From Pseudomonas sp. BSw22131 (GTDB taxonomy: Bacteria > Pseudomonadota > Gammaproteobacteria > Pseudomonadales > Pseudomonadaceae), in contig NZ_CP113949.1 of NCBI RefSeq assembly GCF_026810445.1, positions 1,612,001 through 1,676,000 of the forward strand: 64,000 nt of DNA. The letters run 5' to 3'. The stretch's first letter is position 1; every line of letters begins with the position of its first letter. A model generated the notes under the pieces. That model had not been told where the DNA came from, did not search any database, and was given only the letters and a program-made list of their open reading frames with translations. This document shows positions 15,667-23,695 of the stretch, in pieces. Position numbers and translations under genes: made by a program.

Positions 15667-16016
15667 TGCCGGGGCAACGCCTTCATCGCGAAGACCAGGA
15701 CGCCGTCGAGTTGCTCAAGGGCATGGGCGAACTGTACCGCCGTGGCGGTCAATCCCGGCGCGGGCTGGTCATGCTGCTGATTGCGGCGCACCTCTCGCCC
15801 CGTGATCCGCTGCTGTTGCGCAACCTGGCAATGGCATTTACCGACAGCGGCCAGCCGGACCGAGCCTTGAGCGCGCTGGACCGGTTGGTGGACGAGGAGG
15901 GTGAAACCCCCGGCGTGCTGCTGTTGCGCAGTCGTGCATTGTGGGCAGCGGCCCGAAGGGAAGAGGCGCGGCAGTGCTTCAAACATTACCTGGCCGCCCG
16001 GAGAGCCGCGCAATGA
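15666..16016 (+). CDS. TPR-type T3SS protein (Y4yS/SctY-like)
   Basis: The 116-aa protein is made of about three helix-turn-helix units of TPR type (LLKGMGELYRRGGQSRRGLV, LRNLAMAFTDSGQPDRAL, LLLRSRALWAAARREEARQC). In rhizobial clusters a TPR protein (Y4yS) is linked to the sctV gene, and in Yersinia YscY sits immediately before yscV. The start overlaps the previous stop (TGATG) and the stop overlaps sctV (ATGA). A cytosolic chaperone or export-gate accessory role is inferred. Confidence 0.7.
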   Translation: MPGQRLHREDQDAVELLKGMGELYRRGGQSRRGLVMLLIAAHLSPRDPLLLRNLAMAFTDSGQPDRALSALDRLVDEEGETPGVLLLRSRALWAAARREEARQCFKHYLAARRAAQ

Positions 16017-18157
16017 TGCCGATCATGAACCGCCTCAACGCCCTGGCCCGTATGGCCGCCAAGCGCAGTGACGTGATCATTGTCGCGTTCATGCTGATGG
16101 CCATCGTGATGATGATCATCCCGTTGCCGACCTGGCTGGTTGATGCGCTGATCGGCCTGAACATCTCGCTGAGCATCCTGATCCTGATCGTCGCTTTTTA
16201 CATTTCCCACTCGGTGGAGTTCTCGGCACTGCCGCCGCTGATCCTGCTGAGCACACTGTTTCGCCTGTCGCTGTCGATCACCACCACGCGCCTGATCCTG
16301 CTGGACGGCAACGCCGGGCACATCGTCAAAGCGTTCGGGGACTTTGTCATCGCAGGGCAAGTGGTGGTCGGACTGGTGGTGTTTCTGATCATCACGGTTG
16401 CGCAGTTTGTGGTGATCACCAAAGGCGCCGAGCGGGTGGCTGAAGTGGCGGCGCGCTTCACCCTCGACGCGATGCCCGGCAAACAGATGAGCATCGATAA
16501 CGACCTGCGCAATGGTGACATCGATCAGCCTGAAGCCCGTCGCCGCCGCTCGCGCCTTGAGCGTGAAAGCCAAATGTTCGGCGCCATGGACGGTGCGATG
16601 AAGTTCGTCAAAGGCGATGCGATTGCCGGGCTGGTGATTCTGTCGGTGAACCTGTTGGGCGGCATGCTGATCGGCATGCTCGAACGCGGTATGTCCTTCG
16701 GCGATGCAGTGCACACCTACTCGCTGCTGACAGTGGGCGATGGACTGATCGCGCAGATCCCGGCGCTGTTGATTTCAGTGGCAGCCGGAACGGTGGTCAC
16801 CCGCGTCAACAGCGATAACGTTGAAGGCAACCTGGGCACCGAGATCCTTCAACAGCTGGGTGCCAGCCACATGGCGTTGGGTTTGACGGCGTTGATTCTG
16901 CTGGGCGTCGCATGGCTGCCAGGTTTTCCGGCGCTGGTTTTCATCGCGCTTGCGGCGGTTTTCGGGGTGGCGGCGTTGACGATGTATCGACGTGGCCAGA
17001 TTGCCGAGGTCGTGCCGACTCAGGACATGGTCCAGGCATCGGAGTCTGATTTGCCGGTGCCCGAGCAACCGCAACTGCTGGCCAAACCGCTGGACAGCCG
17101 CCTGCTGCTGAGCCTGGGGTCCGCACTGGCCCGGGCCGCGCCCGAGCATCCGCTGCAGCAGCGAATCGAATCGCTGTGTCATGAGATTCGCAGCGATCTG
17201 GGCATCGAAGTTCCGCTTCCCGATCTCTACCTTGACCCTGCCATGACGGGCAACCGGTTTGTCATTGAGCTGGAAGGCGTGCCGGTCAGTGAGGGGGAGT
17301 TGCCTGCCGATTGCCTGCTGCTCAAAGACGATCCGGTGCATGTGCAACTGCTCGACATCCCGACGCTGGAAGCCGACTCCCCGTTGAGTCGTCGGCCTGC
17401 GCACTGGATCGAGCGGCATCATCAGGACAGCTTGCAGGAGGCGGGTGTCGGCTTTCTTCAGACTGACGAAGTGCTGCGCGCCGTGGTCGACCGCACCCTG
17501 CGCCGTTATGCCGCCGACTTTCTCGGCATTCAGGAAACCCGCGCGATTCTGGAGCGCATGGAAGGGACCTACGGCGAGCTGGTCAGGGAAGTGCTGCGCA
17601 TCGTGCCTTTGCAGCGCATCGCCGAGGCGCTGCGGTTGCTCGTCGCCGAAGGTGTCTCGATACGCAATCAGCGTGCGCTGCTCGAAGCGATGGTCGAGTG
17701 GGGCGCTCGCGAAGCCGATGCAGCACGTCTGGCCGAGCAACTGCGGGCGGCGCTCGCCCGCCAGATCAGCCACCAGTTTGCTGACCGCAACCGGGTTATC
17801 AGTGCATTCGTGCTGGCGCCTGCGCTGGAAGAACAGCTGCGGTCCGGTTTGCGCCGTCAGGAAAACAATCGTGACTCGCTGCCCGAGAGCAGTAATCGTG
17901 CACTGCTGACGCAATTGCGGCAGGCCAGTGAACGCCTGCCGGACGAGGACCAGACGGTGTTGCTGGTGCACCCCGAATTGCGTCGCGGTATGCGCCGTCT
18001 TGTGGTGCGCGGAGAACTGGAGCTGGCTGTGCTGTCGTTCCGCGACCTGGCCGGTGAATACAACTTGCAGGCCGTCGGCACCATCAGCCTGACCGAGATC
18101 ACCAACCGCCGCTCAGCCAGCGGCGTTCCCATTACTTCCATGGCGACTGCCTCATGA
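16013..18157 (+). CDS. sctV: T3SS export gate protein SctV (HrcV/RhcV)
   Basis: Starting at ATG 16013, which overlaps the TPR stop, the protein has 714 aa. The N-terminal ~330 residues contain seven to eight transmembrane helices and the FHIPEP-family hallmark (PLILLSTLFRLSLSITTTRL, KFVKGDAIAGL, GDGLIAQIPALLIS). The C-terminal ~370 residues form the cytosolic domain that builds the nonameric ring and binds chaperone-substrate complexes. Length is normal. The longer frame from 15941 would overlap the TPR gene by 75 bp and is not preferred. Confidence 0.96.
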   Translation: MMPIMNRLNALARMAAKRSDVIIVAFMLMAIVMMIIPLPTWLVDALIGLNISLSILILIVAFYISHSVEFSALPPLILLSTLFRLSLSITTTRLILLDGNAGHIVKAFGDFVIAGQVVVGLVVFLIITVAQFVVITKGAERVAEVAARFTLDAMPGKQMSIDNDLRNGDIDQPEARRRRSRLERESQMFGAMDGAMKFVKGDAIAGLVILSVNLLGGMLIGMLERGMSFGDAVHTYSLLTVGDGLIAQIPALLISVAAGTVVTRVNSDNVEGNLGTEILQQLGASHMALGLTALILLGVAWLPGFPALVFIALAAVFGVAALTMYRRGQIAEVVPTQDMVQASESDLPVPEQPQLLAKPLDSRLLLSLGSALARAAPEHPLQQRIESLCHEIRSDLGIEVPLPDLYLDPAMTGNRFVIELEGVPVSEGELPADCLLLKDDPVHVQLLDIPTLEADSPLSRRPAHWIERHHQDSLQEAGVGFLQTDEVLRAVVDRTLRRYAADFLGIQETRAILERMEGTYGELVREVLRIVPLQRIAEALRLLVAEGVSIRNQRALLEAMVEWGAREADAARLAEQLRAALARQISHQFADRNRVISAFVLAPALEEQLRSGLRRQENNRDSLPESSNRALLTQLRQASERLPDEDQTVLLVHPELRRGMRRLVVRGELELAVLSFRDLAGEYNLQAVGTISLTEITNRRSASGVPITSMATAS

Positions 18158-19488
18158 CGTGTACTCCGCTGTTTCGCTCGCACGCCGTCTTCGGTTTGTG
18201 GATGGCTGCCGTTGCAGCGCTGATGCTGCCCGTGATTGCCTGCGCCCAGAACATCGCCAAAGGCAGCACCGGCACCATCGACCTGGCATCGGGCGAGGGG
18301 CGCATCCTCAACTTCAAGGCGCCGGTGGATTCAGTGCTGGTCGCTGAACCTGGCATTGCCGATTTGCAGGTGGTCTCCCCGGGGGTGATTTACGTGTTCG
18401 GTAAAGCGCCAGGGCAGACTAGCCTGATTGCCCTTGGCCCCGATGGCGAGCAACTGGCGGCCTTGAGCCTTGCGGTCAGCAGCGGCACGCAGGCGGTCAG
18501 TCGTCCGTTGAAGACGATGAACCCCGGCAGCAGCGTGCAGATCAGCGGTGCCGGCAATCGGGTCATGGCCAAAGGCAGTGCCAAGAGCGTGGGTGAGGCG
18601 ACCGACCTGAACGCCCTGCTCGGTACCGAAGGGCAGGAATTCAAAACCGCGATCAACGGTGCGTCCTACGAAGGTTCGGCACAGGTCAATATCCGCGTGC
18701 GGTTTGCCGAAGTGTCGCGGTCAGAGCTGCTGCGCTATGGCGTGAACTGGAATGCGCTGTTCAACAACGGCACCTTTTCATTCGGCCTGCTGACCGGCGG
18801 CGCACTGGCGGCGGACGCGGCCAGCGGAGCGTCTAACGTGGTGAGCGCCGGCCTCGCATCAGGCAACGTCAATATCGACGCGATGCTTGAGGCGCTGCAA
18901 AGCAACGGCATTCTCGAGATCCTCGCCGAGCCCAATATCACCGCCATGACTGGCCAGACGGCAAGCTTTCTGGCCGGCGGTGAAGTGGCCGTGCCGGTCC
19001 CGGTCAACAGCGATCTGGTGGGCATCGAATACAAGCAATACGGCGTGTCGCTGTTGTTCAGTCCGACCGTACTCCCCAATGACCGCATCGCCCTGCAAGT
19101 GCGTCCCGAAGTCAGCAGCCTGATGGGCTCCAGCACCGTCAGTGTGGGTGGCTATCAGGTGCCTTCGTTCCGGGTACGCCGTGCTGACACCCGCGTCGAA
19201 GTCGGCAGCGGCCAGACCTTCGCCATCGCCGGACTGTTCCAGCGTGAAAGCAGCCAGGACGTCGAGAAGGTGCCGATGCTGGGTGACATGCCGATCCTCG
19301 GCAATCTGTTCCGCTCCAAACGCTTCCAGCGCAACGAAACCGAGCTGGTGATTCTCATCACGCCTTACCTGGTGCAGCCGGTCCGGTCCCGAACACTCGC
19401 CACGCCACTGGACGCCCGCCCCGAAGCCGCCACCACAGCTTCGGCGGGGCCGCGCAACGGCGGCATGTTCGGCTTCTACATGAATTGA
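18154..19488 (+). CDS. sctC: Secretin SctC, main part (RhcC2 / CpaC-like)
   Basis: The 444-aa protein has a signal peptide (~residues 10-30), a short N-terminal periplasmic domain with VVSPGVIYVFGKAPG and a C-terminal secretin domain (NGILEILAEPNITAMTGQTA, FAIAGLFQRESSQDVEKVP, ETELVILITPYLV). The pattern is closer to Tad/Flp-pilus secretins (CpaC/RcpA) than to HrcC/YscC. It lacks the long N0-N1 region, and an N0-type domain is encoded separately at 20907-21512. It forms the outer-membrane pore. The start overlaps the sctV stop (ATGA). Confidence 0.9.
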   Translation: MTCTPLFRSHAVFGLWMAAVAALMLPVIACAQNIAKGSTGTIDLASGEGRILNFKAPVDSVLVAEPGIADLQVVSPGVIYVFGKAPGQTSLIALGPDGEQLAALSLAVSSGTQAVSRPLKTMNPGSSVQISGAGNRVMAKGSAKSVGEATDLNALLGTEGQEFKTAINGASYEGSAQVNIRVRFAEVSRSELLRYGVNWNALFNNGTFSFGLLTGGALAADAASGASNVVSAGLASGNVNIDAMLEALQSNGILEILAEPNITAMTGQTASFLAGGEVAVPVPVNSDLVGIEYKQYGVSLLFSPTVLPNDRIALQVRPEVSSLMGSSTVSVGGYQVPSFRVRRADTRVEVGSGQTFAIAGLFQRESSQDVEKVPMLGDMPILGNLFRSKRFQRNETELVILITPYLVQPVRSRTLATPLDARPEAATTASAGPRNGGMFGFYMN

Positions 19489-19502
19489 CCCAAGGAGCAA
19501 CC

Positions 19503-19919
19503 ATGAATCGTGCATTGTCATCGCTGCTGCTGGCCGGGGTCTTTCTGGTGACGCTGACTGGCTGCAAGACTCACCTGGACCCTGCGTCGTATTCGCCGGA
19601 TTACCAGGCGCTGAAACGTGCTGACGGCCGGGTCGAACTGATTCCCGTGGAATGCCTGAAACCGTCCCCCGAGGACCAGTTTGGCGTCGACGAAGAAGAA
19701 TACGTGCCTTTGCTGCCCCCCGGCTGCGCCAACAACCTCACGCTGCTGCAGATGGTTGAACAGCGTGGGGATCTGATGCAGGGCAGGGCGAGTGGGGCGA
19801 CGATGGCCGCGCCAGTTGGGCGTGCGGCGCAGGTGTACATCGACGGCTACGACCGCGAGGAACTGCGCCGCAGACTGACCGAGCAGCAGGCCAAAGCCGA
19901 CAAGCAGGAGGGGCAATGA
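19503..19919 (+). CDS. CpaD-like outer-membrane lipoprotein
   Basis: The ATG at 19503 follows AAGGAG, and the 138-aa product has a lipoprotein signal with lipobox LTGC near residue 19. The segment GCANNLTLLQMVEQRGDLMQ, then GR, resembles the conserved core of CpaD/RcpB Tad-pilus proteins (GCA-x-x-x-NL-x-x-MV-x-x-x-x-DL-x-x-GR). CpaD-type proteins accompany the CpaC secretin in the outer membrane. A pilotin or secretin-stabilising role here is inferred. It directly follows the CpaC-like secretin gene. Confidence 0.7.
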   Translation: MNRALSSLLLAGVFLVTLTGCKTHLDPASYSPDYQALKRADGRVELIPVECLKPSPEDQFGVDEEEYVPLLPPGCANNLTLLQMVEQRGDLMQGRASGATMAAPVGRAAQVYIDGYDREELRRRLTEQQAKADKQEGQ

Positions 19920-19930
19920 CCGGCGTGCAA

Positions 19931-20713
19931 TCAGTGGGTATCGATCAGGCCCAGTTCGCGGGCCTGGGCCTGCGGGTCTTTGATCGCCTTGATGCGGCGG
20001 GCCTCGGTGAGCAGCGTTTTGCGCTCGGCGTCGGGAATGTCATCCAGCGTCAGCGCCCGGATGTCTTTTTCGCGTCCGGCGAGCACGGTGATCAACAGCT
20101 CGTTGCGTTGGTGCCGGGGCAGCGCCCGCGCCGATTCGCTCACCGTACGAATACTGTCCAGCGCCAGTTGCGGCTTGTCGCCCAGGGCGTAGGCCAGCGC
20201 AAGGTTGCATCGGGTGTCCAGATCGTTGGGCGCCAGCGCGAGGCTCTTGCTGAAGGCGGCCTGCGCAGCGTCGGCCTGGCCACGCAATATCTGGGCAATG
20301 CCCAGCCGGTTGAAGGCTTGGGGTTGGTTGGGTTGTGCACTGGCCTGGGTCAGCACGGTCACTGCTCGGTCCAGCTTGCCCTGACGCAGTTGCGCCGTGC
20401 CCAGACCCAGCAACGCGGCGGCGCTGTCGGGCGCAAGCTCCAGCGCTTGCTGATAGGCGCGCTCGCTACCTCGCGCATCACCGCTGGCCAGTCGCATTTC
20501 GCCCAGTTTCAGCCAGGCGTCCAGTTGCGCTTGCGGCTGCTGGGTGGCCTTCTCGTAAAGCCCGGCAGCGGTCACGGTATCGCCACGGCTTTCCAGATCA
20601 GCCGCCAGGTGCATGAAGCGTTCATAGCTGCTGTCGGAGGCGGGCTGAGTGGCGCAGGACGCCATCGTGACACCGGCGAGCAACATCAACGTGGAGGCAA
20701 AACGGCTGGGCAT
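19931..20713 (-). CDS. TPR lipoprotein, TadD-like, opposite strand inside the T3SS locus
   Basis: I start it at ATG 20713 (260 aa) because this places a lipobox (TMASC) right after a hydrophobic leader. The 13 codons upstream add only polar residues. Five to six TPR units follow (for example LDAWLKLGEMRLASGDARGS, AALLGLGTAQLRQGKLDRA, NLALAYALGDKPQLAL). TadD of Flp pili and the TPR proteins beside rhizobial rhcC genes have this form. It lies between the two secretin genes but on the minus strand, ending 11 bp from the CpaD-like stop, so it splits the plus-strand array into two transcription units. A role in outer-membrane assembly of the secretin is inferred. Confidence 0.75.
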   Translation of the reverse strand: MPSRFASTLMLLAGVTMASCATQPASDSSYERFMHLAADLESRGDTVTAAGLYEKATQQPQAQLDAWLKLGEMRLASGDARGSERAYQQALELAPDSAAALLGLGTAQLRQGKLDRAVTVLTQASAQPNQPQAFNRLGIAQILRGQADAAQAAFSKSLALAPNDLDTRCNLALAYALGDKPQLALDSIRTVSESARALPRHQRNELLITVLAGREKDIRALTLDDIPDAERKTLLTEARRIKAIKDPQAQARELGLIDTH

Positions 20714-20906
20714 AGACAAGGCTCTTTGGTCGAGGACGGCGGGGCATTTCATCAGTCAGTGGCACAAGCTCCAGCGGTTGTTGGCTCGAAACGGCCCGCC
20801 CGACTGGCCCGCCATTTTATCCACTTGAAGCCTAATAGCGACCCTTATGTGCGCGGGATTTCGCCTGCAGTTACCGGGCTTGAATCGACGTTGGGGGGCC
20901 GCCGCC
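20714..20906. promoter_or_regulatory. Divergent intergenic region between TadD-like gene and sctC1
   Basis: This 193-bp gap separates oppositely oriented genes, so promoters for the TPR lipoprotein (leftward) and for the whole sctC1-sctU run (rightward) must lie here or close by. I could not pick out a -35/-10, HrpL or sigma-54 site with confidence. A G6 run sits just before the sctC1 start. Confidence 0.4.
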
Positions 20907-21512
20907 ATGGGTGAACGCAGCCTCATGAAACTGACCTTATGGCTGCTGCTGACCGTGCTGACGTCGACGGGGGTGCGGGCTGAAGACGGGCCGGCCAGCG
21001 ACGATCCGAACTGGTTCGCCGAGCCCTACGCTTACGTGCTGGTCGAACAGGACGTGCGCGCAGCACTGGAAGAGTTCGGTCACAACCTGGGCCTGATCGT
21101 GGTCATGTCGGACAAGGTGCGCGGCAAATCCCGCAGCAGTGTCCGGGGCGAATCGGCGGGGGATTTCCTCACGCAGCTGTGTGATACCAACGGCCTGAGC
21201 TGGTATTTCGACGGCAACATTTTGTACCTGAGCGCCGACGCGGAAACCGGTACGCGGTTGTTCAAGGCTCAAGCGCAAAACCTCGAACAGCTTGAAGACT
21301 ATCTGGCCAGTCTGGACGTGTACGGCAAGCAGATGTCCACCCGGGCTAGTCCCGATGGCGACGAGCTGTTCGTCTCAGGCCCCCCGGCTTATCTGAACAT
21401 GGTTCAACAGCATGTCGATCACCAGCAACGCCCCGTCGCTACGCCTGTTGCGCGAGAGCGCGGCGTGCGGGTGTTCCGTGGCGGCGTGGTCACCACTGAA
21501 GCGAGCAACTGA
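20907..21512 (+). CDS. sctC1: Secretin N-terminal domain protein (RhcC1/NolW-like)
   Basis: From ATG 20907 the protein has 201 aa (183 aa if ATG 20925 is used, which directly opens the signal peptide MKLTLWLLLTVLTSTGVRA). The mature part starts with the N0 secretin/TonB-like fold (AYVLVEQDVRAALEEFGHNL, then DKVRGKSRSSVRGESAGDFL, then SWYFDGNILYLS) and continues with an N1-like segment (LASLDVYGKQMSTRASPDGD). No pore domain follows. Rhizobial systems encode exactly such a separate RhcC1 (NolW). It should form the periplasmic collar docking to SctD/SctJ. Confidence 0.85.
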   Translation: MGERSLMKLTLWLLLTVLTSTGVRAEDGPASDDPNWFAEPYAYVLVEQDVRAALEEFGHNLGLIVVMSDKVRGKSRSSVRGESAGDFLTQLCDTNGLSWYFDGNILYLSADAETGTRLFKAQAQNLEQLEDYLASLDVYGKQMSTRASPDGDELFVSGPPAYLNMVQQHVDHQQRPVATPVARERGVRVFRGGVVTTEASN

Positions 21513-21563
21513 ACCTGCGGCAAAAACAACAGCACCTTAAAACCACTGGTAAGGAGCAATACG

Positions 21564-21782
21564 ATGTCAGTCAGCCCTATCGACAGCACCACCAGCGTCA
21601 CCACCACCCCGGAAGCGCAGTTCAATGCGGCGGTGGATAAGTCCAAGACCGAGATGAGCGATGACGAGCTCACCGAGGCCCTGATTACTCAGGCTGTGAC
21701 CATTGGCGGGCAGTTCATCATCATGCCCAAGGCGCAGGAAATGTTGAACGAAGCCCAGTCGTCCGAAGACGACGAAGAATAG
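21564..21782 (+). CDS. Small acidic T3SS protein upstream of sctI
   Basis: The 72-aa product has AAGGAG 7 nt before its ATG. It has a Ser/Thr-rich N-terminus, a helical middle (DDELTEALITQAVTIGGQFI) and an acidic tail (SSEDDEE). No signal peptide is present. Small proteins in this position of T3SS operons are needle subunits, their chaperones (HrpF-like) or early substrates. I cannot choose between them from sequence. The gene lies 9 bp before sctI and is surely cotranscribed. Confidence 0.65.
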   Translation: MSVSPIDSTTSVTTTPEAQFNAAVDKSKTEMSDDELTEALITQAVTIGGQFIIMPKAQEMLNEAQSSEDDEE

Positions 21783-21791
21783 GCCAGCGCC

Positions 21792-22262
21792 ATGACTGCA
21801 AGTCTCGCAGCACCTGCCACGGCGGCATTGCCGCCGTCAGGAGGGCCCGGTGGTTTACAGGGCTCTCAGAACCTCTTCGAGCACATGGCCGGTAATGCCA
21901 AAGGCATGCCTGAAGGCGCCAGCCCCCATCAGATCGGCGATGGGTTGATGGAGCGCCTGAACGGCTTCATCGACCGTTCTAGAAGTTTTTCCGAACGCGC
22001 TGATGTACTGACCAACGGCTCTGCCCCCGGCGCTGCTTCGGGCCCGGGCAGTACACCCGCGACGGCCGGCGCAGAGAAACCTGCGTCTGCGCAGAACCTG
22101 GCGAGCAATGGCGCGCCCGCTAAAAAAGTCGGCGAGCAGCAGGTCGATCAGATCGTCCATTCGCTGGGCAAGATGTTCGATTACTCCATCGAAACGCAGA
22201 TGGTGGTACGCGGCGCGACGCAGATTTCCGGCTCAGCCAACACGCTTTTGAAAGGTCAATAA
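21792..22262 (+). CDS. sctI: T3SS inner-rod protein SctI (HrpB/NopB-like)
   Basis: The 156-aa protein has a disordered Gly/Pro/Ala-rich N-terminal two thirds and a C-terminal helix pair (EQQVDQIVHSLGKMFDYSIE, then GSANTLLKGQ). The terminal ...NTLLKGQ motif, which follows a MxxxxxxT-type helix, is characteristic of inner-rod proteins, which link the export gate to the needle. Its place immediately before sctJ matches hrpB-hrcJ of P. syringae and nopB-rhcJ of rhizobia. The N-terminal extension is long for the family. Confidence 0.75.
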   Translation: MTASLAAPATAALPPSGGPGGLQGSQNLFEHMAGNAKGMPEGASPHQIGDGLMERLNGFIDRSRSFSERADVLTNGSAPGAASGPGSTPATAGAEKPASAQNLASNGAPAKKVGEQQVDQIVHSLGKMFDYSIETQMVVRGATQISGSANTLLKGQ

Positions 22263-22265
22263 TCC

Positions 22266-23048
22266 ATGCCCAACCGTTGTCGAGCCGTGCGTTTGATGAT
22301 CGTCGTCGCCCTCGCCGGGTTATTGCAGGCCTGCGACATTGACCTGTACACCAACCTGGACGAGCGCGAGGCCAACGCCATGGTTGCCGTGTTGTTGCGC
22401 GATGGCGTCCCGGCTTCGCGCAAGGTTCAGGACAACGGCCAGCTGACTGTAGTGGTGGACGAGAAACGCTTTGCTCAAGCCATGTCGCTGCTCGATGACG
22501 CCGGCCTGCCGGGCCAGTCGTTTTCCAACATGGGTCAGGTTTTCAAGAGCAATGGTCTGGTGTCTTCACCGGTTCAGGAGCGGGCGCAAATGGTCTATGC
22601 CCTGAGCGAGGAGCTGTCGCACAGCGTCTCGGAAATCGACGGCATCATCTCGGCCCGGGTGCATGTGGTACTGCCGGACAACGACCTGCTCAAGCGAGTG
22701 ATTTCACCTTCCTCGGCGTCGGTGCTGGTGCGTTACGACCCGGCCACTGACATCAACCAGTTGATCCCGCAAATCAAGACCCTGGTTGCCAACGGTATTT
22801 CCGGCCTGAGCTACGAAGGTGTTTCGGTGACTGCGGTCAAGGCTGCGGTTGCCAAAAGCCGCGCCAGCGCTCAGCCCCGTCTGGCGAGCTTCCTGGGGTT
22901 ATGGATGCTGGAAGACAACGTCCCTCAGGCGCGCTTGATGTTCGGTCTTTTGCTGCTCTGCACCCTGGGTCTGGGTGGCGTGCTTGGCTGGCAGCAATGG
23001 CAGCGGCGCCGGGCTCACGCGGTGTATGTGCTGGATGATGCGGCATGA
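22266..23048 (+). CDS. sctJ: T3SS inner-membrane ring lipoprotein SctJ (HrcJ/RhcJ)
   Basis: The 260-aa protein starts with a lipoprotein signal ending LLQAC, followed by the YscJ/FliF ring domains: DLYTNLDEREANAMVAVLLR, FSNMGQVFKSNGLVSSPVQE, and ARVHVVLPDNDLL. A C-terminal transmembrane helix lies at about 218-238 (LMFGLLLLCTLGLGGVLGW). SctJ forms the 24-meric inner ring with SctD. It overlaps sctK by 4 nt. Confidence 0.95.
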   Translation: MPNRCRAVRLMIVVALAGLLQACDIDLYTNLDEREANAMVAVLLRDGVPASRKVQDNGQLTVVVDEKRFAQAMSLLDDAGLPGQSFSNMGQVFKSNGLVSSPVQERAQMVYALSEELSHSVSEIDGIISARVHVVLPDNDLLKRVISPSSASVLVRYDPATDINQLIPQIKTLVANGISGLSYEGVSVTAVKAAVAKSRASAQPRLASFLGLWMLEDNVPQARLMFGLLLLCTLGLGGVLGWQQWQRRRAHAVYVLDDAA

Positions 23049-23695
23049 CGGCAGAGTTGAGTCATCAGCAACACGCCTGGCAGGCATTGCTCAAGCAGCC
23101 GTTGGCCTTTGTCGCGCCGCGACACCTGCGTGAGTGCTGGCCGCAGACGCTGACCGATCAACAACACTGGGCGCTGTGCACGACGGTGCGTTTTGAAGAT
23201 CGCGTGTTGCAGCTGTTGATGGCGCATTTTCAGTTGCAGCCACTGGGTCAGGTGCAACCGCCTGATGACCAGGATTTGCCCGTGCTGCTTTTGTCTGCGC
23301 AGGCGTTCAAGCGCTTGCCGCGTGCGTGCGGCGCGATCTGGCACGCAGCCACCCTGAGCGGTGAAATCCGTAGCGAAGTCGTGGGTCAGTTGCGCACGGC
23401 ACTGGGCAGCGATGTGTTTGCGCTGGCCTTGGCGCACCGCTCGCTGGCGGGCGCTGCCGATCTGTTGCGCCAACCCGCCGACTTGATCGAAGCCATCGAC
23501 CGCGACGGCGCCCGCTGCGTGTCGGCCTGGTTGCAACATCAGCCCGAGGGCCTGCGTGACTGGCTGCGCCTGCGGCTTGAGCTTCCCCACCTCGACAGCC
23601 CTCCGGTCAGCGGCGGGCAGGCGGTCACCGACCTGACCCTCGTACGTCGCGCCGCTGCGGCGTTTGAACCCGTCGCCGAGGAGATCCCCGGATGA
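23045..23695 (+). CDS. sctK: T3SS sorting-platform protein SctK (NolU-like)
   Basis: The 216-aa soluble protein lies between sctJ and sctL, the invariable place of sctK (nolU in rhizobia, hrpD in P. syringae). Sequence conservation in this family is low. Visible features are LSHQQHAWQALLKQPLAFVA at the start and an LR-rich end. SctK links the SctQ/SctL/SctN platform to SctD at the cytoplasmic face. Overlaps of 4 nt with both neighbours support tight coupling. Confidence 0.8.
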   Translation: MTAELSHQQHAWQALLKQPLAFVAPRHLRECWPQTLTDQQHWALCTTVRFEDRVLQLLMAHFQLQPLGQVQPPDDQDLPVLLLSAQAFKRLPRACGAIWHAATLSGEIRSEVVGQLRTALGSDVFALALAHRSLAGAADLLRQPADLIEAIDRDGARCVSAWLQHQPEGLRDWLRLRLELPHLDSPPVSGGQAVTDLTLVRRAAAAFEPVAEEIPG

